NCBI GenBank assembly: GCA_029269725.1
Contig: JARJHS010000007.1
Location: forward strand, 1-64,000
Reading direction: 5' to 3'
Origin: Pollutibacter soli
GTDB lineage: Bacteria; Bacteroidota; Bacteroidia; Chitinophagales; Chitinophagaceae
Length of the DNA: 64,000 nucleotides
The notes beneath the pieces are model-generated. The model searched no databases. It was not told the origin of the DNA and worked only from the letters and a program-made list of their open reading frames with translations. Within the stretch, counting starts at the first letter, position 1. The number at the start of each line of letters is the position of its first letter. Positions 8,786-16,766 of the stretch are shown in pieces. The translations under genes and the position numbers were made by a program.

Positions 8786-9238
8786 TCAAATGGTCCTTTT
8801 GATATAATTCGAATAGTCAGGGATTGCGCAGGCGTATTCATGGTACATCAATGGGGACGTCAGCAGGAAATCTGCTGTGGCCCGGTCACAAGCGAAGGGT
8901 ATATTCCATGTGACAGCCAAACGCAAAAGAGCTTTTACATCAGGATCGTGCGGTTGTGCTTCCATGGGGTCCCAGAAGAAAATGAGTACGTCGATTTTTC
9001 CTTCGGCAATCAGCGCTCCTATCTGCTGATCACCACCCAATGGGCCACTCAGGAATTTTCGCACCGGCTGGCCCAGTGCATCTTCAACAAGTGTTCCTGT
9101 CGTTCCCGTTGCCAGCAGATCATGCTGGGCAAGTGCGGCTTTGTTGTATTCCGCCCAATCGATCAGGTCGCGTTTTTTATGATCGTGCGCAACAAGTGCA
9201 ATGTTCTTTCGGCTGCTGATGTTTCTTACACTATCCAT
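8786..9238 (-). CDS. mgsA: Methylglyoxal synthase
   Basis: The enzyme converts dihydroxyacetone phosphate to methylglyoxal and phosphate, a bypass of lower glycolysis used when phosphate is scarce or sugar phosphates build up. The family motifs are complete: [12 protein letters not shown] at the start, phosphate-binding [25 protein letters not shown] with the catalytic Asp, and [20 protein letters not shown]. From the ATG at 9238 the product is 150 residues, as in other MgsA proteins. A longer frame to 9313 would run through the recA terminator, so it was not used. It lies 90 bp downstream of recA on the same strand, but the terminator between them suggests its own promoter. Confidence 0.95.
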   Translation of the reverse strand: MDSVRNISSRKNIALVAHDHKKRDLIDWAEYNKAALAQHDLLATGTTGTLVEDALGQPVRKFLSGPLGGDQQIGALIAEGKIDVLIFFWDPMEAQPHDPDVKALLRLAVTWNIPFACDRATADFLLTSPLMYHEYACAIPDYSNYIKRTI

Positions 9239-9273
9239 AAACGTGAGTATTTTGTCCGTTTCGGAAAAGGTAA

Positions 9274-9309
9274 TAAAAAAACCGTATCCTACGGAGACAC
9301 GGTTTTTTA
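9274..9309 (-). terminator. recA intrinsic terminator
   Basis: On the minus strand an ACCGT/ACGGT stem extended by flanking A/T pairs, with an imperfect inner stem, ends in seven T. It begins about 20 bp after the recA stop codon at 9329. It also bears on the mgsA start, which must lie downstream of it. Confidence 0.75.
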
Positions 9310-9328
9310 TCAAACAAAACCAACTATT

Positions 9329-10330
9329 TTAGGCAGAAGCCATCTCTTTAATTTTCTCGCGGATCTTTACTTCGATTTCATTTGCCAGCTCAGGATTGTC
9401 GATCAGCAATTGCTTCACCGTATCCCTTCCCTGGCCGAGCTTATCGCTGTTATAACTGAACCATGAACCGCTTTTCTGCACAATACCCAACTCAACCCCG
9501 AGATCAAGAATCTCACCTGTTTTGGAAATGCCTTCGCCGAAGATGATGTCGAATTCGGCAGAGCGGAAAGGAGGAGCTACCTTGTTTTTCACCACTTTCA
9601 CTTTTACACGGTTTCCAATGGCCTCTTCTCCGTCTTTAATCTGTGCCTGGCGACGAATATCCAATCTTACAGATGAATAGAACTTCAGGGCATTACCACC
9701 CGTGGTGGTTTCCGGGTTTCCAAACATCACCCCGATTTTTTCACGAAGCTGGTTGATGAAAATACAAACGGTGTTTGTCTTGCTGATGGTCGCCGTAAGC
9801 TTACGAAGCGCCTGGCTCATCAATCTTGCCTGGAGACCCATCTTGCTGTCTCCCATTTCACCTTCCAGTTCCGCTTTTGGAACAAGAGCGGCCACAGAGT
9901 CGATGACTACTACATCCAACGCGCCCGAAAGGATCAGGCGATCGGCAATTTCCAAAGCCTGCTCACCATAATCCGGCTGAGATATTAAAAGATTATCGAC
10001 ATCAACACCCAGTTTCCTGGCGTAGCTGCTGTCAAAAGCATGTTCTGCATCTATAATGGCGCAGATTCCACCTTTTTTCTGAGCTTCTGCAATCACATGA
10101 GTTGCGATCGTCGTTTTACCGGAGCTTTCAGGCCCGTATATTTCAACCACACGTCCCTTAGGCAAACCGCCTATGCCTAAAGCAATGTCCAGACCAATGG
10201 AACCAGTGGAGACTACCTCTTGCTGGGTCTCACCTTTTTCGTTCATCATCATCACACTTCCCTTGCCATAGTCCTTATCGATTTTATCTAATGTAAGCTT
10301 GAGTGCCTTTAATTTTTCACTGTTGGACAT
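9329..10330 (-). CDS. recA: Recombinase A
   Basis: RecA forms filaments on single-stranded DNA, drives strand exchange in homologous recombination and triggers LexA-type self-cleavage. The 333-residue product has the Walker A motif GPESSGKTT (66-74), the Walker B region [14 protein letters not shown], the L1/L2 DNA-binding regions ([18 protein letters not shown] and [16 protein letters not shown]) and [11 protein letters not shown]. The C-terminal acidic tail is short, as is common in Bacteroidota. The start ATG at 10330 gives [10 protein letters not shown], a normal RecA N-terminus. A TAACTTTG promoter element lies 20-27 bp upstream and a palindrome about 90-100 bp upstream. Confidence 0.98.
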   Translation of the reverse strand: MSNSEKLKALKLTLDKIDKDYGKGSVMMMNEKGETQQEVVSTGSIGLDIALGIGGLPKGRVVEIYGPESSGKTTIATHVIAEAQKKGGICAIIDAEHAFDSSYARKLGVDVDNLLISQPDYGEQALEIADRLILSGALDVVVIDSVAALVPKAELEGEMGDSKMGLQARLMSQALRKLTATISKTNTVCIFINQLREKIGVMFGNPETTTGGNALKFYSSVRLDIRRQAQIKDGEEAIGNRVKVKVVKNKVAPPFRSAEFDIIFGEGISKTGEILDLGVELGIVQKSGSWFSYNSDKLGQGRDTVKQLLIDNPELANEIEVKIREKIKEMASA

Positions 10331-10349
10331 GTGTATTTTTTTAGATTTT

Positions 10350-10357
10350 CAAAGTTA
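10350..10357 (-). promoter_or_regulatory. Bacteroidota-type -7 element of recA
   Basis: The minus strand reads TAACTTTG, which matches the TAnnTTTG -7 consensus of the phylum. It would place the transcript start near 10343 and leave a leader of roughly 12 nt before the ATG. No good -33 TTTG is seen at the usual distance. Confidence 0.5.
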
Positions 10358-10391
10358 TTTATTCAATAAAGGTAGGGGAATTTAATTATGC

Positions 10392-10434
10392 ACACTAATA
10401 ATTTTAGCAGTTTTTACACTAAAAATATTAGTGT
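10392..10434. promoter_or_regulatory. ACACTAA inverted/direct repeats upstream of recA
   Basis: ACACTAA at 10416-10422 and TTAGTGT at 10428-10434 form a perfect 7-bp inverted repeat with a 5-nt spacer. A third ACACTAA lies at 10392-10398. This is the layout of a dimeric regulator site. A damage-response (LexA-like) operator is one idea, but the site lies well upstream of the proposed recA -7 element. Confidence 0.4.
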
Positions 10435-10442
10435 TTTTCACC

Positions 10443-10477
10443 AAAAAAAAACCCTGTTATTGGAAAATAACAGGGTT
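10443..10477 (-). terminator. Perfect 12-bp hairpin with leftward T-tract
   Basis: AACCCTGTTATT (10450-10461) and AATAACAGGGTT (10466-10477) pair perfectly around GGAA. On the minus strand the stem runs into eight T, the form of an intrinsic terminator. No minus-strand gene lies between it and the divergent gene at 10634, so it may end an unannotated short transcript from 10480-10620 or shield recA. Confidence 0.55.
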
Positions 10478-10609
10478 GACATGAGAAAAACTTAAAAAAT
10501 ACATTCGGCTGCAACCGAAAAAAACATGCACGTAAAGTAAACACATTCTATCCAATTAAACAATAGTTTATGTATTGTATATTAAAATGGCAATTCCGTT
10601 GAGATTTTT

Positions 10610-10617
10610 TAAATTTG
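10610..10617 (+). promoter_or_regulatory. -7 element of the DUF4920 gene
   Basis: TAAATTTG matches TAnnTTTG. It lies 17-24 bp before the ATG at 10634, so the transcript leader would be very short. The -33 box is not evident. Confidence 0.45.
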
Positions 10618-10633
10618 CACAAACAATATGATC

Positions 10634-11098
10634 ATGAAACACCTGTTTATATTAGCTATATGTTTTTTGACGGGTTTGGCTATTTACGCACAGGAACCCG
10701 TACCTGCCGCAAAAGGAATTACTTATGGTGCAACGATAACGCCGGACAGTGCGATTTCGGTTAATGATATCAGTTCGAAACTGGAGAATAATGCATATAC
10801 CGGGAAAGTGCAGGGAAAGGTTGTTGAAGTATGCCAGGAGAAGGGTTGCTGGATGAAAGTGGAAAAAGCGGATGGTGAAAAAATGATGGTGAAGTTTAAG
10901 GACTATGCCTATTTTATGCCGAAGAATATTGTTGGTCAGGAGGTAGTCCTTGACGGGGAAGCGAAAATCAAAGAGACTTCCGTTAAACAACTAAAACACT
11001 ATGCAAAAGACGCGGGCAAGAGTGATGAAGAAATTGCAAAAATCAAAGAACCAAAGAAGGAATTGATTTTTGTTGCGAAAGGAGTGGTGGTACTTTAA
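10634..11098 (+). CDS. DUF4920 domain-containing secreted protein
   Basis: This is an exported protein of 154 residues with a signal peptide (LFILAICFLTGLAIYAQ). After it comes one DUF4920 domain: GKVQGKVVEVCQEKGCWMKVE, MMVKFKDYAYFMPKNIVGQEV and SVKQLKHYAKDAGKSDEEI are the conserved stretches. The VCQEKGCWM pair of Cys is invariant-looking and could bind a metal or form a disulphide; the biochemical role of the family is not established. The ATG at 10634 was preferred to the one at 10628 because it gives a compact signal peptide. A terminator follows the stop directly, so it is monocistronic. Confidence 0.8.
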   Translation: MKHLFILAICFLTGLAIYAQEPVPAAKGITYGATITPDSAISVNDISSKLENNAYTGKVQGKVVEVCQEKGCWMKVEKADGEKMMVKFKDYAYFMPKNIVGQEVVLDGEAKIKETSVKQLKHYAKDAGKSDEEIAKIKEPKKELIFVAKGVVVL

Positions 11099-11117
11099 GA
11101 TATTTTATCAACTACAA

Positions 11118-11151
11118 CGCCCGTGAAGGAGTGATCTTTCGCGGGTTTTTT
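11118..11151 (+). terminator. Intrinsic terminator after the DUF4920 gene
   Basis: An imperfect GC stem (CCCGTGAAG against CTTTCGCGGG) is followed by six T, starting 20 bp after the stop codon. Confidence 0.7.
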
Positions 11152-11187
11152 ATTTAGGGTCTGCTGATTGTTTATGTCCGTGCATGG

Positions 11188-11214
11188 TTTAACGTAGAAC
11201 GTAGAACGTAAAAC
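11188..11214. repeat. Heptamer array (NNAACGT)
   Basis: Four units of the 7-nt AACGT-type repeat sit alone in the gap between the DUF4920 gene and the sigma-factor operon. The remainder of 11152-11399 shows no supported gene. Confidence 0.65.
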
Positions 11215-11399
11215 AGCCAGCCTCTGCGATATAAAGGGCCCGGGAAAACGAAATTTGTTATGACAATTTTGAAATTTTAATATTCTGGTCCAGGGATTTA
11301 TCCATCATATTCGTGATAAGCATACAGGCGTCAGACCCAACATTCTTTTGTAATTCAATACAGGGATGAATTTTCATAAAAATAAGCAGGTCTTGTTTA

Positions 11400-12050
11400 T
11401 TATCCGGAATGAAGCTCGGTTTCTTCGGATTCGATTTCGTGTACAATTTCGCGGAGCTTAGCGATGTGTCGGCCATACAATTTTCTAACATACCACTTGT
11501 TCAGAATGCCCAATACGAAAGTGCCGATTACAATCAGTATACCCCATATTAAAACTACTTTCCACCAGGGATTTTCAGGTGAGGGAAACAGGATATTTCC
11601 AGGATTGATGTATCGTGCATTCCAATAAAAGATCCATCCAAAGAATACCATGCTTATGGGAACGAGTATGGTCCCTGCAAGAAGATAGAAACCTACAAAT
11701 TTTTCAAGTGTATGAATCTGGTTCCGGAGATTCTGCAAAACTTGTCCTTCGGGTGAAACCATTCTATTGAGCAAACGGTTTTTTCTATAATAATAAATTA
11801 CAAAGACCAGCGCGATGACGAGCATAAACCATCCTACCTCACTCATGCGGCCTTTCCATGCGGTGAAATAAAACAGGATAGAGGCGCCATAAGTAAAGAC
11901 GACCAGCCAAAGCTCGATCAGCAGGTTGCGTTTCATGATTGCTACCGGGCTTTTTGATTTGGCCGACAGCATGTTTTTCAACTGCTGCTCATCCGACAGT
12001 TCCTTTTTATGATCCTGTTGCCAGAGATCTTTCCACTCCTCAAGTTCCAT
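11400..12050 (-). CDS. Membrane protein paired with ECF sigma factor (possible anti-sigma partner)
   Basis: The 216-residue protein has a charged cytosolic N-terminus of about 40 residues (MELEEWKDLWQQDHKKELS), four membrane segments (near 43-62, 70-88, 118-140 and 163-185) and a charged helical tail. Its start overlaps the end of the sigma-factor gene by 11 bp, so the two are co-translated. A membrane protein in this position is often the anti-sigma factor or a sensor for it. The sequence does not show a zinc-binding anti-sigma motif, so that role is inference from context. Confidence 0.6.
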   Translation of the reverse strand: MELEEWKDLWQQDHKKELSDEQQLKNMLSAKSKSPVAIMKRNLLIELWLVVFTYGASILFYFTAWKGRMSEVGWFMLVIALVFVIYYYRKNRLLNRMVSPEGQVLQNLRNQIHTLEKFVGFYLLAGTILVPISMVFFGWIFYWNARYINPGNILFPSPENPWWKVVLIWGILIVIGTFVLGILNKWYVRKLYGRHIAKLREIVHEIESEETELHSG

Positions 12051-12552
12051 ATGTGGACTGTTTTAATAGTTTACGTAGTTTCTCTCTGATGCGGTTCATT
12101 TTTACCCGTAGGTTGTTCTGATTGATGCCGAGGATGTCCTCGATCTCTTCATAGTTTTTATCTTCCAGATAAAGCATAATGATTGCTCTTTCCAATTCTG
12201 ATAACTGCCTGATCGCGGCATACAATTGTTGTAATCTTTCTTCTTTTTCAGAAGCATCTGACTCATCTTTTATCTCTGCAGGAAGTTCATCCGGTCCCAT
12301 GTAAATCATGTGGTTTTTCTTTCTTCTTAAACCGGAGATAGCAGTATTGATGGCGATGCGATACATCCAGGTGCTGAACTTCGATTCACCACGGAAACCG
12401 GGCCAGGCTTTCCATAGCTGAATGACAATCTCCTGAAACAGATCTTCTTTGTCGCGGTTATTCAGGCAGTAGACATTACACACTTTATGGATGAGTCCTT
12501 TATGACTCTCCAGGAGCTGAAGAAATTCGGATTGTGTGTCTGATGAGCTCAA
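12040..12552 (-). CDS. ECF-type RNA polymerase sigma factor
   Basis: This sigma-70 family protein of 170 residues has region 2 (DKEDLFQEIVIQLWKAW, GESKFSTWMYRIAINTA), which binds core polymerase and melts the -10 region, and region 4 (LSELERAIIMLYLEDKNYEEIEDILGI), a helix-turn-helix that reads the -35 region. The length and two-domain layout are those of ECF sigma factors. It is transcribed with the overlapping membrane-protein gene, the likely controller. Target promoters cannot be predicted from this window. Confidence 0.9.
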   Translation of the reverse strand: MSSSDTQSEFLQLLESHKGLIHKVCNVYCLNNRDKEDLFQEIVIQLWKAWPGFRGESKFSTWMYRIAINTAISGLRRKKNHMIYMGPDELPAEIKDESDASEKEERLQQLYAAIRQLSELERAIIMLYLEDKNYEEIEDILGINQNNLRVKMNRIREKLRKLLKQSTYGT

Positions 12553-12618
12553 GTGTGCGAATGACCCTTTAGTCGCAGGATGAACTAAATTATTACAGAG
12601 TTACTAATTTTTAAGGTG

Positions 12619-12650
12619 GAACGTAAAACGTATAACGTTTAACGTAAAAC
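12619..12650. repeat. Heptamer array (NNAACGT)
   Basis: Four or five 7-nt AACGT-type units lie between the divergent sigma-factor operon and the ArsC-like gene, followed by looser heptamer-like AACCTTTAACTTT sequence. Confidence 0.6.
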
Positions 12651-12691
12651 TTTCAACCTTTAACTTTACACCTTAAACTGGAAATTACCTG

Positions 12692-13033
12692 ATGAAGAAA
12701 ATTTACTGGTTGCCCTATTGTACCACAAGTATTGCGATTGTAAAAGAATATGCCCTCGATCAAAAGGATTTCGTTTTCCAGGATATCAAAACCGAAAAGA
12801 TAACAGAAGAGCAGATCGATGAAATGAAAGAACTCGCGGGCAGCTATGAAAAATTATTCAGCAGGCGCGCACTGAAGTTCAGGGGCTGGGGTTTACATGA
12901 AAAAGAACTTTCAGAAGAACACTACCGGCGTTATATACTCGAAGAATATACCTTTCTGAGAAGGCCGGTAATTATCTATAACGACCAGGTATATATTGGA
13001 ATGGATAAGAGACTGAAAAAAGTAAAATGGTGA
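12692..13033 (+). CDS. ArsC/Spx/YffB-family thioredoxin-fold protein
   Basis: The product is 113 residues, the length of single-domain ArsC-like proteins. The N-terminal strand leads into LPYCTTSIAIVKEYAL, with Cys10 in a CTTS (CxxS) active-site position. RGWGLHEKELSEEHYRRYILEEYTFLRRPVIIYNDQVYIG has the cis-Pro region and the C-terminal alpha-helix of the family. Members include arsenate reductases, Spx regulators and the glutathione-linked YffB group. No arsenic genes are nearby, so arsenate reduction is not supported by context. Confidence 0.8.
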   Translation: MKKIYWLPYCTTSIAIVKEYALDQKDFVFQDIKTEKITEEQIDEMKELAGSYEKLFSRRALKFRGWGLHEKELSEEHYRRYILEEYTFLRRPVIIYNDQVYIGMDKRLKKVKW

Positions 13034-13059
13034 ACTGCCAGGCAATAGACTCTAGTGAT

Positions 13060-13145
13060 TTGAACCACATAGATAACATAGATTGCATAGGCACATAGAA
13101 ATTAAACTATGTGCCTATGTTCCTAATGTGGTCTATGTGGTTCAA
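13060..13145. repeat. Palindromic repeat element, copy 1
   Basis: An 86-bp imperfect palindrome begins TTGAACCACATAG and ends CTATGTGGTTCAA. An inner pair, GCATAGGCACATAG and CTATGTGCCTATG, flanks an AAATTAAA loop. A near-identical copy lies 128 bp further right. Confidence 0.85.
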
Positions 13146-13187
13146 AAAATATTGAAAGTAACGGGAAGGAAGAACAGCATCTGATGA

Positions 13188-13272
13188 TTGAACCACATAG
13201 GTAACATAGATTGCATAGGCATATAGAAATTAAACTATGTGCCTATGTTCCTAATGTGGTCTATGTGGTTCA
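13188..13272. repeat. Palindromic repeat element, copy 2
   Basis: The second copy of the CACATAG palindrome differs from copy 1 at only a few bases. Between the copies and after them the sequence is unrelated, so the element seems to have inserted or duplicated as a unit. The gap 13034-13326 holds no gene. Confidence 0.85.
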
Positions 13273-13294
13273 AAAAATAGCGAACGTACAACAT

Positions 13295-13322
13295 CTACTG
13301 TCTGCTGTCTACTGTCTATTGC
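13295..13322. repeat. Heptamer array (CTACTGT)
   Basis: Four 7-nt units (CTACTGT, CTGCTGT, CTACTGT, CTATTGC) end just 4 bp from the pcrA stop codon. The unit differs from the AACGT type but has the same period. Confidence 0.65.
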
Positions 13323-13326
13323 TTGG

Positions 13327-15789
13327 CTACACTATCCTCAGCTTCGCATAATTCAACATGATCTTCTTCTCTCCATTCAGATCAAACCTGATGGTAGCGA
13401 TCGGATTATGTGCAGCGCCTTCGAGTTTTAGTATTTCTCCAAACCCGAATTTCTGATGTTCGATGCGCTGACCTTCCTGCAGATCGCCAGTTGCACTTGC
13501 AGTAAAATTGGCTGATGGAGTATGCTCGACAGGTTTAGGATTGGGTTTCAATCCAAGTCCGGATACGCTTTTTCCTGAACTGCCGGCATTTCCCTTTTTC
13601 CAATTGTTTTCACTATAGGAATTGCCAAAACCATCAGAGCCATTGCCCCATCCTCTCATTCTTTCTGCAGCTGAACTGGCGCCGAAACCCTGGTTTTTTA
13701 CACCACCTCCGGCAAAGCTCCGGTCAAGGTATTCTGAAGGCAACTCTTCAATAAAACGACTGGGTTCATTCTGCACCACCTGCCCGAATTTATAGCGTGT
13801 ATTAGCATAGGTTATCCATAAACGCTTACGTGCCCTTGTAATAACGACATAGAATAACCGACGTTCTTCTTCCAGTTCTTCCCTGGTATTTATGCTTAGT
13901 GCACTGGGGAAAAGCATTTCTTCCAGACCAGCAGCAAATACGCAGGAGAATTCCAGGCCTTTGGCTGCGTGAATGGTCATCAGTTTTACCGTGTCTGCAT
14001 TCGCATCTTTTTCATCTGCATCGGTCAGCAACGTGATCTGTTGCAGATAAGCAGCGAGCGTTGTAGTGGATGATACTGCGGGATTTGCCGGCACATCAGG
14101 GGTACCTTGCTGAAACTGGATTTCACCAGCATTGGTTACAGGAACAAGGTTGATCTCAGGTGTATCCAGCAACACACCATCTTCATCGATCTGTGCACGG
14201 TTCTGCTGATCATCCACCCACATTTTGATTGAGTTCAACAGCTCCTGGATATTCTCATATCGCTGAACACCTTCGGTACTCTTATCATTAAATAATTCCT
14301 TAACAAGACCAGTTTGCTTTCCCACATGAAATGCAACATCATATGCATTTTTTGTTTTCAGCATACTTGCGAAACTTTTGATCATCGTTACAAAAGCCTC
14401 GAGTGCTTCAGCAGTGGACGATTTAAATCCGTTATTTCTCGCGTTCACCATCACTTCCCACATGCTGATATCCTGCTCATTGGCATGCAGAATGATTTTA
14501 TCAATCGTGGTTTTTCCAATACCTCTTACAGGATAATTGATGATGCGTTTTAAAGCTTCTTCATCTTTTGGATTGACAAGTATGCGCAGGTATGCAACAA
14601 GGTCTTTTATTTCTTTTCGCTGGTAGAAGCTGATGCCGCCATACATCGTGTATGGGATATTCATTCTTCTTAACGCTTCCTCAAAAGCACGGCTCTGTGC
14701 ATTGGTGCGATATAAAATTGCGAAGTCTCTGTTGAAATAATGATTCCTGAGCTTTTGTTCCTGGATGGTATCCGCAACAAATTTTCCCTCATCATTATCC
14801 GTCATCGTACGTACCAGCCGGATGTTTTCACCGGAACCATTTTCCGTCCAGAGTGATTTTGGTATCTGGTTTTTATTATTGCTGATTACCTTATTCGCGA
14901 CCTGCAGGATCTGTTCGGTACTGCGGTAATTCTGTTCCAGCTTTACCACTTTCACTTCTTCATAATCCTTTTGAAACTGGAGAATATTTTCAATGGTGGC
15001 ACCTCTGAAGGAATAGATTGACTGTGCATCATCTCCCACCACACAAACATTTTCGTGAGCGGCGCCGAGTAATTTGATGATCTCATACTGGGCGGGATTC
15101 GTATCCTGGTACTCATCAATCAGAATGTATCTGAATTTGTGCTGGTACTTATGAAGACTGTCGGGAAAGTTTTTCAGCAATTCATAGAATTTCAGGAGCA
15201 GGTCATCAAAATCCATTGCGCCATTTTTAAAACAGCGCTTCACATAGGCCTCATAAATTTTTGCAATGGCTGGTCTGTTTGATCGTTGATCTTCCTGCTG
15301 CAGGTAGGTATCTGCTGCATATTCCTGCGGTCCGATCAATGCATTTTTTGCAGAAGAAATTCTATTGTATACTGTCGCCGGTTTGTAATGTTTATCATCC
15401 AAACCCAACTCATTGATCACTGTCTTCACAACGCTTTTTGCGTCTTCAGTATCATAAATCGTAAAATGATTCGGAAATCCGAGACGATGAGCTTCAGCTC
15501 TGAGTATCCTCGCGAATACCGAGTGAAAAGTGCCTATATACAGGTTGCGTGCTTCCTGGTTGCCAAGAATTTTTTCGACCCTTTCTTTCATTTCTCTCGC
15601 CGCCTTATTGGTAAAGGTCAAAGCGAGTATCCGGAATGAATCTACTCCATTCGCCATCAGGTGTGCGATGCGCGTGGTAAGTACTTTGGTTTTACCACTG
15701 CCGGCGCCGGCAATAATCATCAATGGCCCCTCTAAGTGCAATACTGCTTCACGCTGCCTCTCATTCAACTCTGCCAGGTAATTATTCAT
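13327..15789 (-). CDS. pcrA: ATP-dependent DNA helicase PcrA/UvrD
   Basis: This superfamily 1A 3'-5' helicase acts in nucleotide excision repair, in clearing RecA filaments and in replication restart. The 820-residue protein has Q-motif LNERQREAV, Walker A AGAGSGKT (27-34), TFTNKAAREMKERV (motif Ia), LIDEYQDTNPAQ (motif II), VVGDDAQSIYSFRGA (motif III), VVKLEQNYRST (motif IV), MTIHAAKGLEF (motif V) and VVITRARKRLWI (motif VI). The C-terminal GQRIEHQKFGFGEILKLEG is the tudor-like tail of PcrA proteins that contacts RNA polymerase. A Gly/Ser-rich linker (about 690-760) precedes it. UvrD and PcrA cannot be separated by name in this phylum. Confidence 0.95.
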   Translation of the reverse strand: MNNYLAELNERQREAVLHLEGPLMIIAGAGSGKTKVLTTRIAHLMANGVDSFRILALTFTNKAAREMKERVEKILGNQEARNLYIGTFHSVFARILRAEAHRLGFPNHFTIYDTEDAKSVVKTVINELGLDDKHYKPATVYNRISSAKNALIGPQEYAADTYLQQEDQRSNRPAIAKIYEAYVKRCFKNGAMDFDDLLLKFYELLKNFPDSLHKYQHKFRYILIDEYQDTNPAQYEIIKLLGAAHENVCVVGDDAQSIYSFRGATIENILQFQKDYEEVKVVKLEQNYRSTEQILQVANKVISNNKNQIPKSLWTENGSGENIRLVRTMTDNDEGKFVADTIQEQKLRNHYFNRDFAILYRTNAQSRAFEEALRRMNIPYTMYGGISFYQRKEIKDLVAYLRILVNPKDEEALKRIINYPVRGIGKTTIDKIILHANEQDISMWEVMVNARNNGFKSSTAEALEAFVTMIKSFASMLKTKNAYDVAFHVGKQTGLVKELFNDKSTEGVQRYENIQELLNSIKMWVDDQQNRAQIDEDGVLLDTPEINLVPVTNAGEIQFQQGTPDVPANPAVSSTTTLAAYLQQITLLTDADEKDANADTVKLMTIHAAKGLEFSCVFAAGLEEMLFPSALSINTREELEEERRLFYVVITRARKRLWITYANTRYKFGQVVQNEPSRFIEELPSEYLDRSFAGGGVKNQGFGASSAAERMRGWGNGSDGFGNSYSENNWKKGNAGSSGKSVSGLGLKPNPKPVEHTPSANFTASATGDLQEGQRIEHQKFGFGEILKLEGAAHNPIATIRFDLNGEKKIMLNYAKLRIV

Positions 15790-15957
15790 CCGTGCAAGTT
15801 AAGCCCTATTCCTGAGCGGGAAAAAATCTGCCATAGCTAAGGGTAATTATCAGAGAAATAAAATTTCGTTTTTCCCCATTTTTTATGTGGGAGTTAACCG
15901 TGTATTTAGGAATTATGATGTATTAAAACAGTTAGTTTAGCATTTCAATCCAGATAA

Positions 15958-16371
15958 ATGAAAAAAATTACATTGATATTCACACTGCTTGTTGCAGGCC
16001 TTGGTGTTGCTGCACAACAAAAAGCGGACGGGCCATATATAAGTTCGCAGATTGAGAAGGGAGCGCCTTATACATTGGTTTTGCTTACGGCGTCAGGTGG
16101 TCAGCCGCCAAAAGATTCTGCTATGACCTGGCATACCCAACACCTGCAAAATCTTTTTCAGCTGCATCTCGATAAAAAAATATCGGTTTTTGGGCCGGTA
16201 ACTGCCGAGAACCCGGATGGTTTAAGTGGTATTATCATTTTCAACAGCTCAGACGAAAACGAAATCAAGAAATGGCTGGGCAACGATCCGATGATTTCTA
16301 AAGGAATTATGCTGATGAAATTTTACAAATGGTTCAGTATCCCCGGGCAGACGCTTCTGAATACAAAGTAA
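15958..16371 (+). CDS. Exported YCII-like domain protein
   Basis: This 137-residue protein has a signal peptide (ITLIFTLLVAGLGVAAQ). The mature part shows a ferredoxin-like YCII pattern: YTLVLLTASGGQ, WHTQHLQNLFQLHLDKKISVFGPV and the closing NDPMISKGIMLMKFYKWF, where the Asp-Pro pair is typical. YCII domains are small alpha/beta units without an agreed function, and most are cytosolic, so export here is a little unusual. No operon partner is close. Confidence 0.6.
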   Translation: MKKITLIFTLLVAGLGVAAQQKADGPYISSQIEKGAPYTLVLLTASGGQPPKDSAMTWHTQHLQNLFQLHLDKKISVFGPVTAENPDGLSGIIIFNSSDENEIKKWLGNDPMISKGIMLMKFYKWFSIPGQTLLNTK

Positions 16372-16388
16372 GAAGTGGGTAAGGAAGT

Positions 16389-16411
16389 AAAACGTTCAAC
16401 GTAAAACGTAA
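16389..16411. repeat. Heptamer array (NNAACGT)
   Basis: Three 7-nt units start the 395-bp gap 16372-16766. That gap contains only repeats: this array, a 40-bp palindrome, a short hairpin and a final AACCT-type heptamer stretch near 16725-16752. Confidence 0.6.
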
Positions 16412-16551
16412 GTACCCGCGGTTACGGAGCCAATCCGGGGTGATAATTATTTTATTTTAGATCAGAAGTACATGGCTGGCAATTTTCGTTAAAGACAAAA
16501 TTCAACACAATTAAAATCGGTATTGAAATCAAATGACTTTCGTTTGTTAGT

Positions 16552-16591
16552 AAAAATGTAGGGACGCCATACATGGCGTCCCTACATTTTT
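16552..16591. repeat. 40-bp perfect palindrome (GGGACGCCAT family)
   Basis: Two exactly complementary 19-nt arms surround a 2-nt centre. The core GTAGGGACGCCAT/ATGGCGTCCCTAC is clearly related to the ATGCAT-centred palindromes at 40093, 43227 and, inside a gene, 62490. The T-tract at each end would also let it act as a two-way terminator. Confidence 0.85.
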
Positions 16592-16657
16592 GCAGGATGA
16601 TTTATTTCATCTAAAAAATATAAACTAACAACCCGGCCTGCAGGCGGCCACAAACAG

Positions 16658-16677
16658 GATGCTCCTACCGGAGCATC
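16658..16677. repeat. Short perfect hairpin GATGCTCC/GGAGCATC
   Basis: An 8-bp perfect stem with a TACC loop lies between the palindrome and the end of the CsgG-like gene. It has no T-tract, so it looks like a repeat rather than a terminator. Confidence 0.5.
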
Positions 16678-16766
16678 AATGAACCTGCTATCGCAATCAG
16701 AGATGGATTTGGCGTTCGCGGAGATTAACCTATAACCTAACACGTAAAACCTCTCACCTGTTATAT

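Noticed and set aside
9239-9313. Longer N-terminus for methylglyoxal synthase
   Set aside because: The extension would be translated from the recA terminator; the shorter start gives the normal family length.
11258-11491. 77-residue minus-strand frame downstream of the sigma-factor partner
   Set aside because: It overlaps that gene in a different frame and has no protein-like features of its own.
13060-13272. CRISPR array
   Set aside because: Only two repeats, each a long palindrome, with no regular spacer; no cas genes are present.
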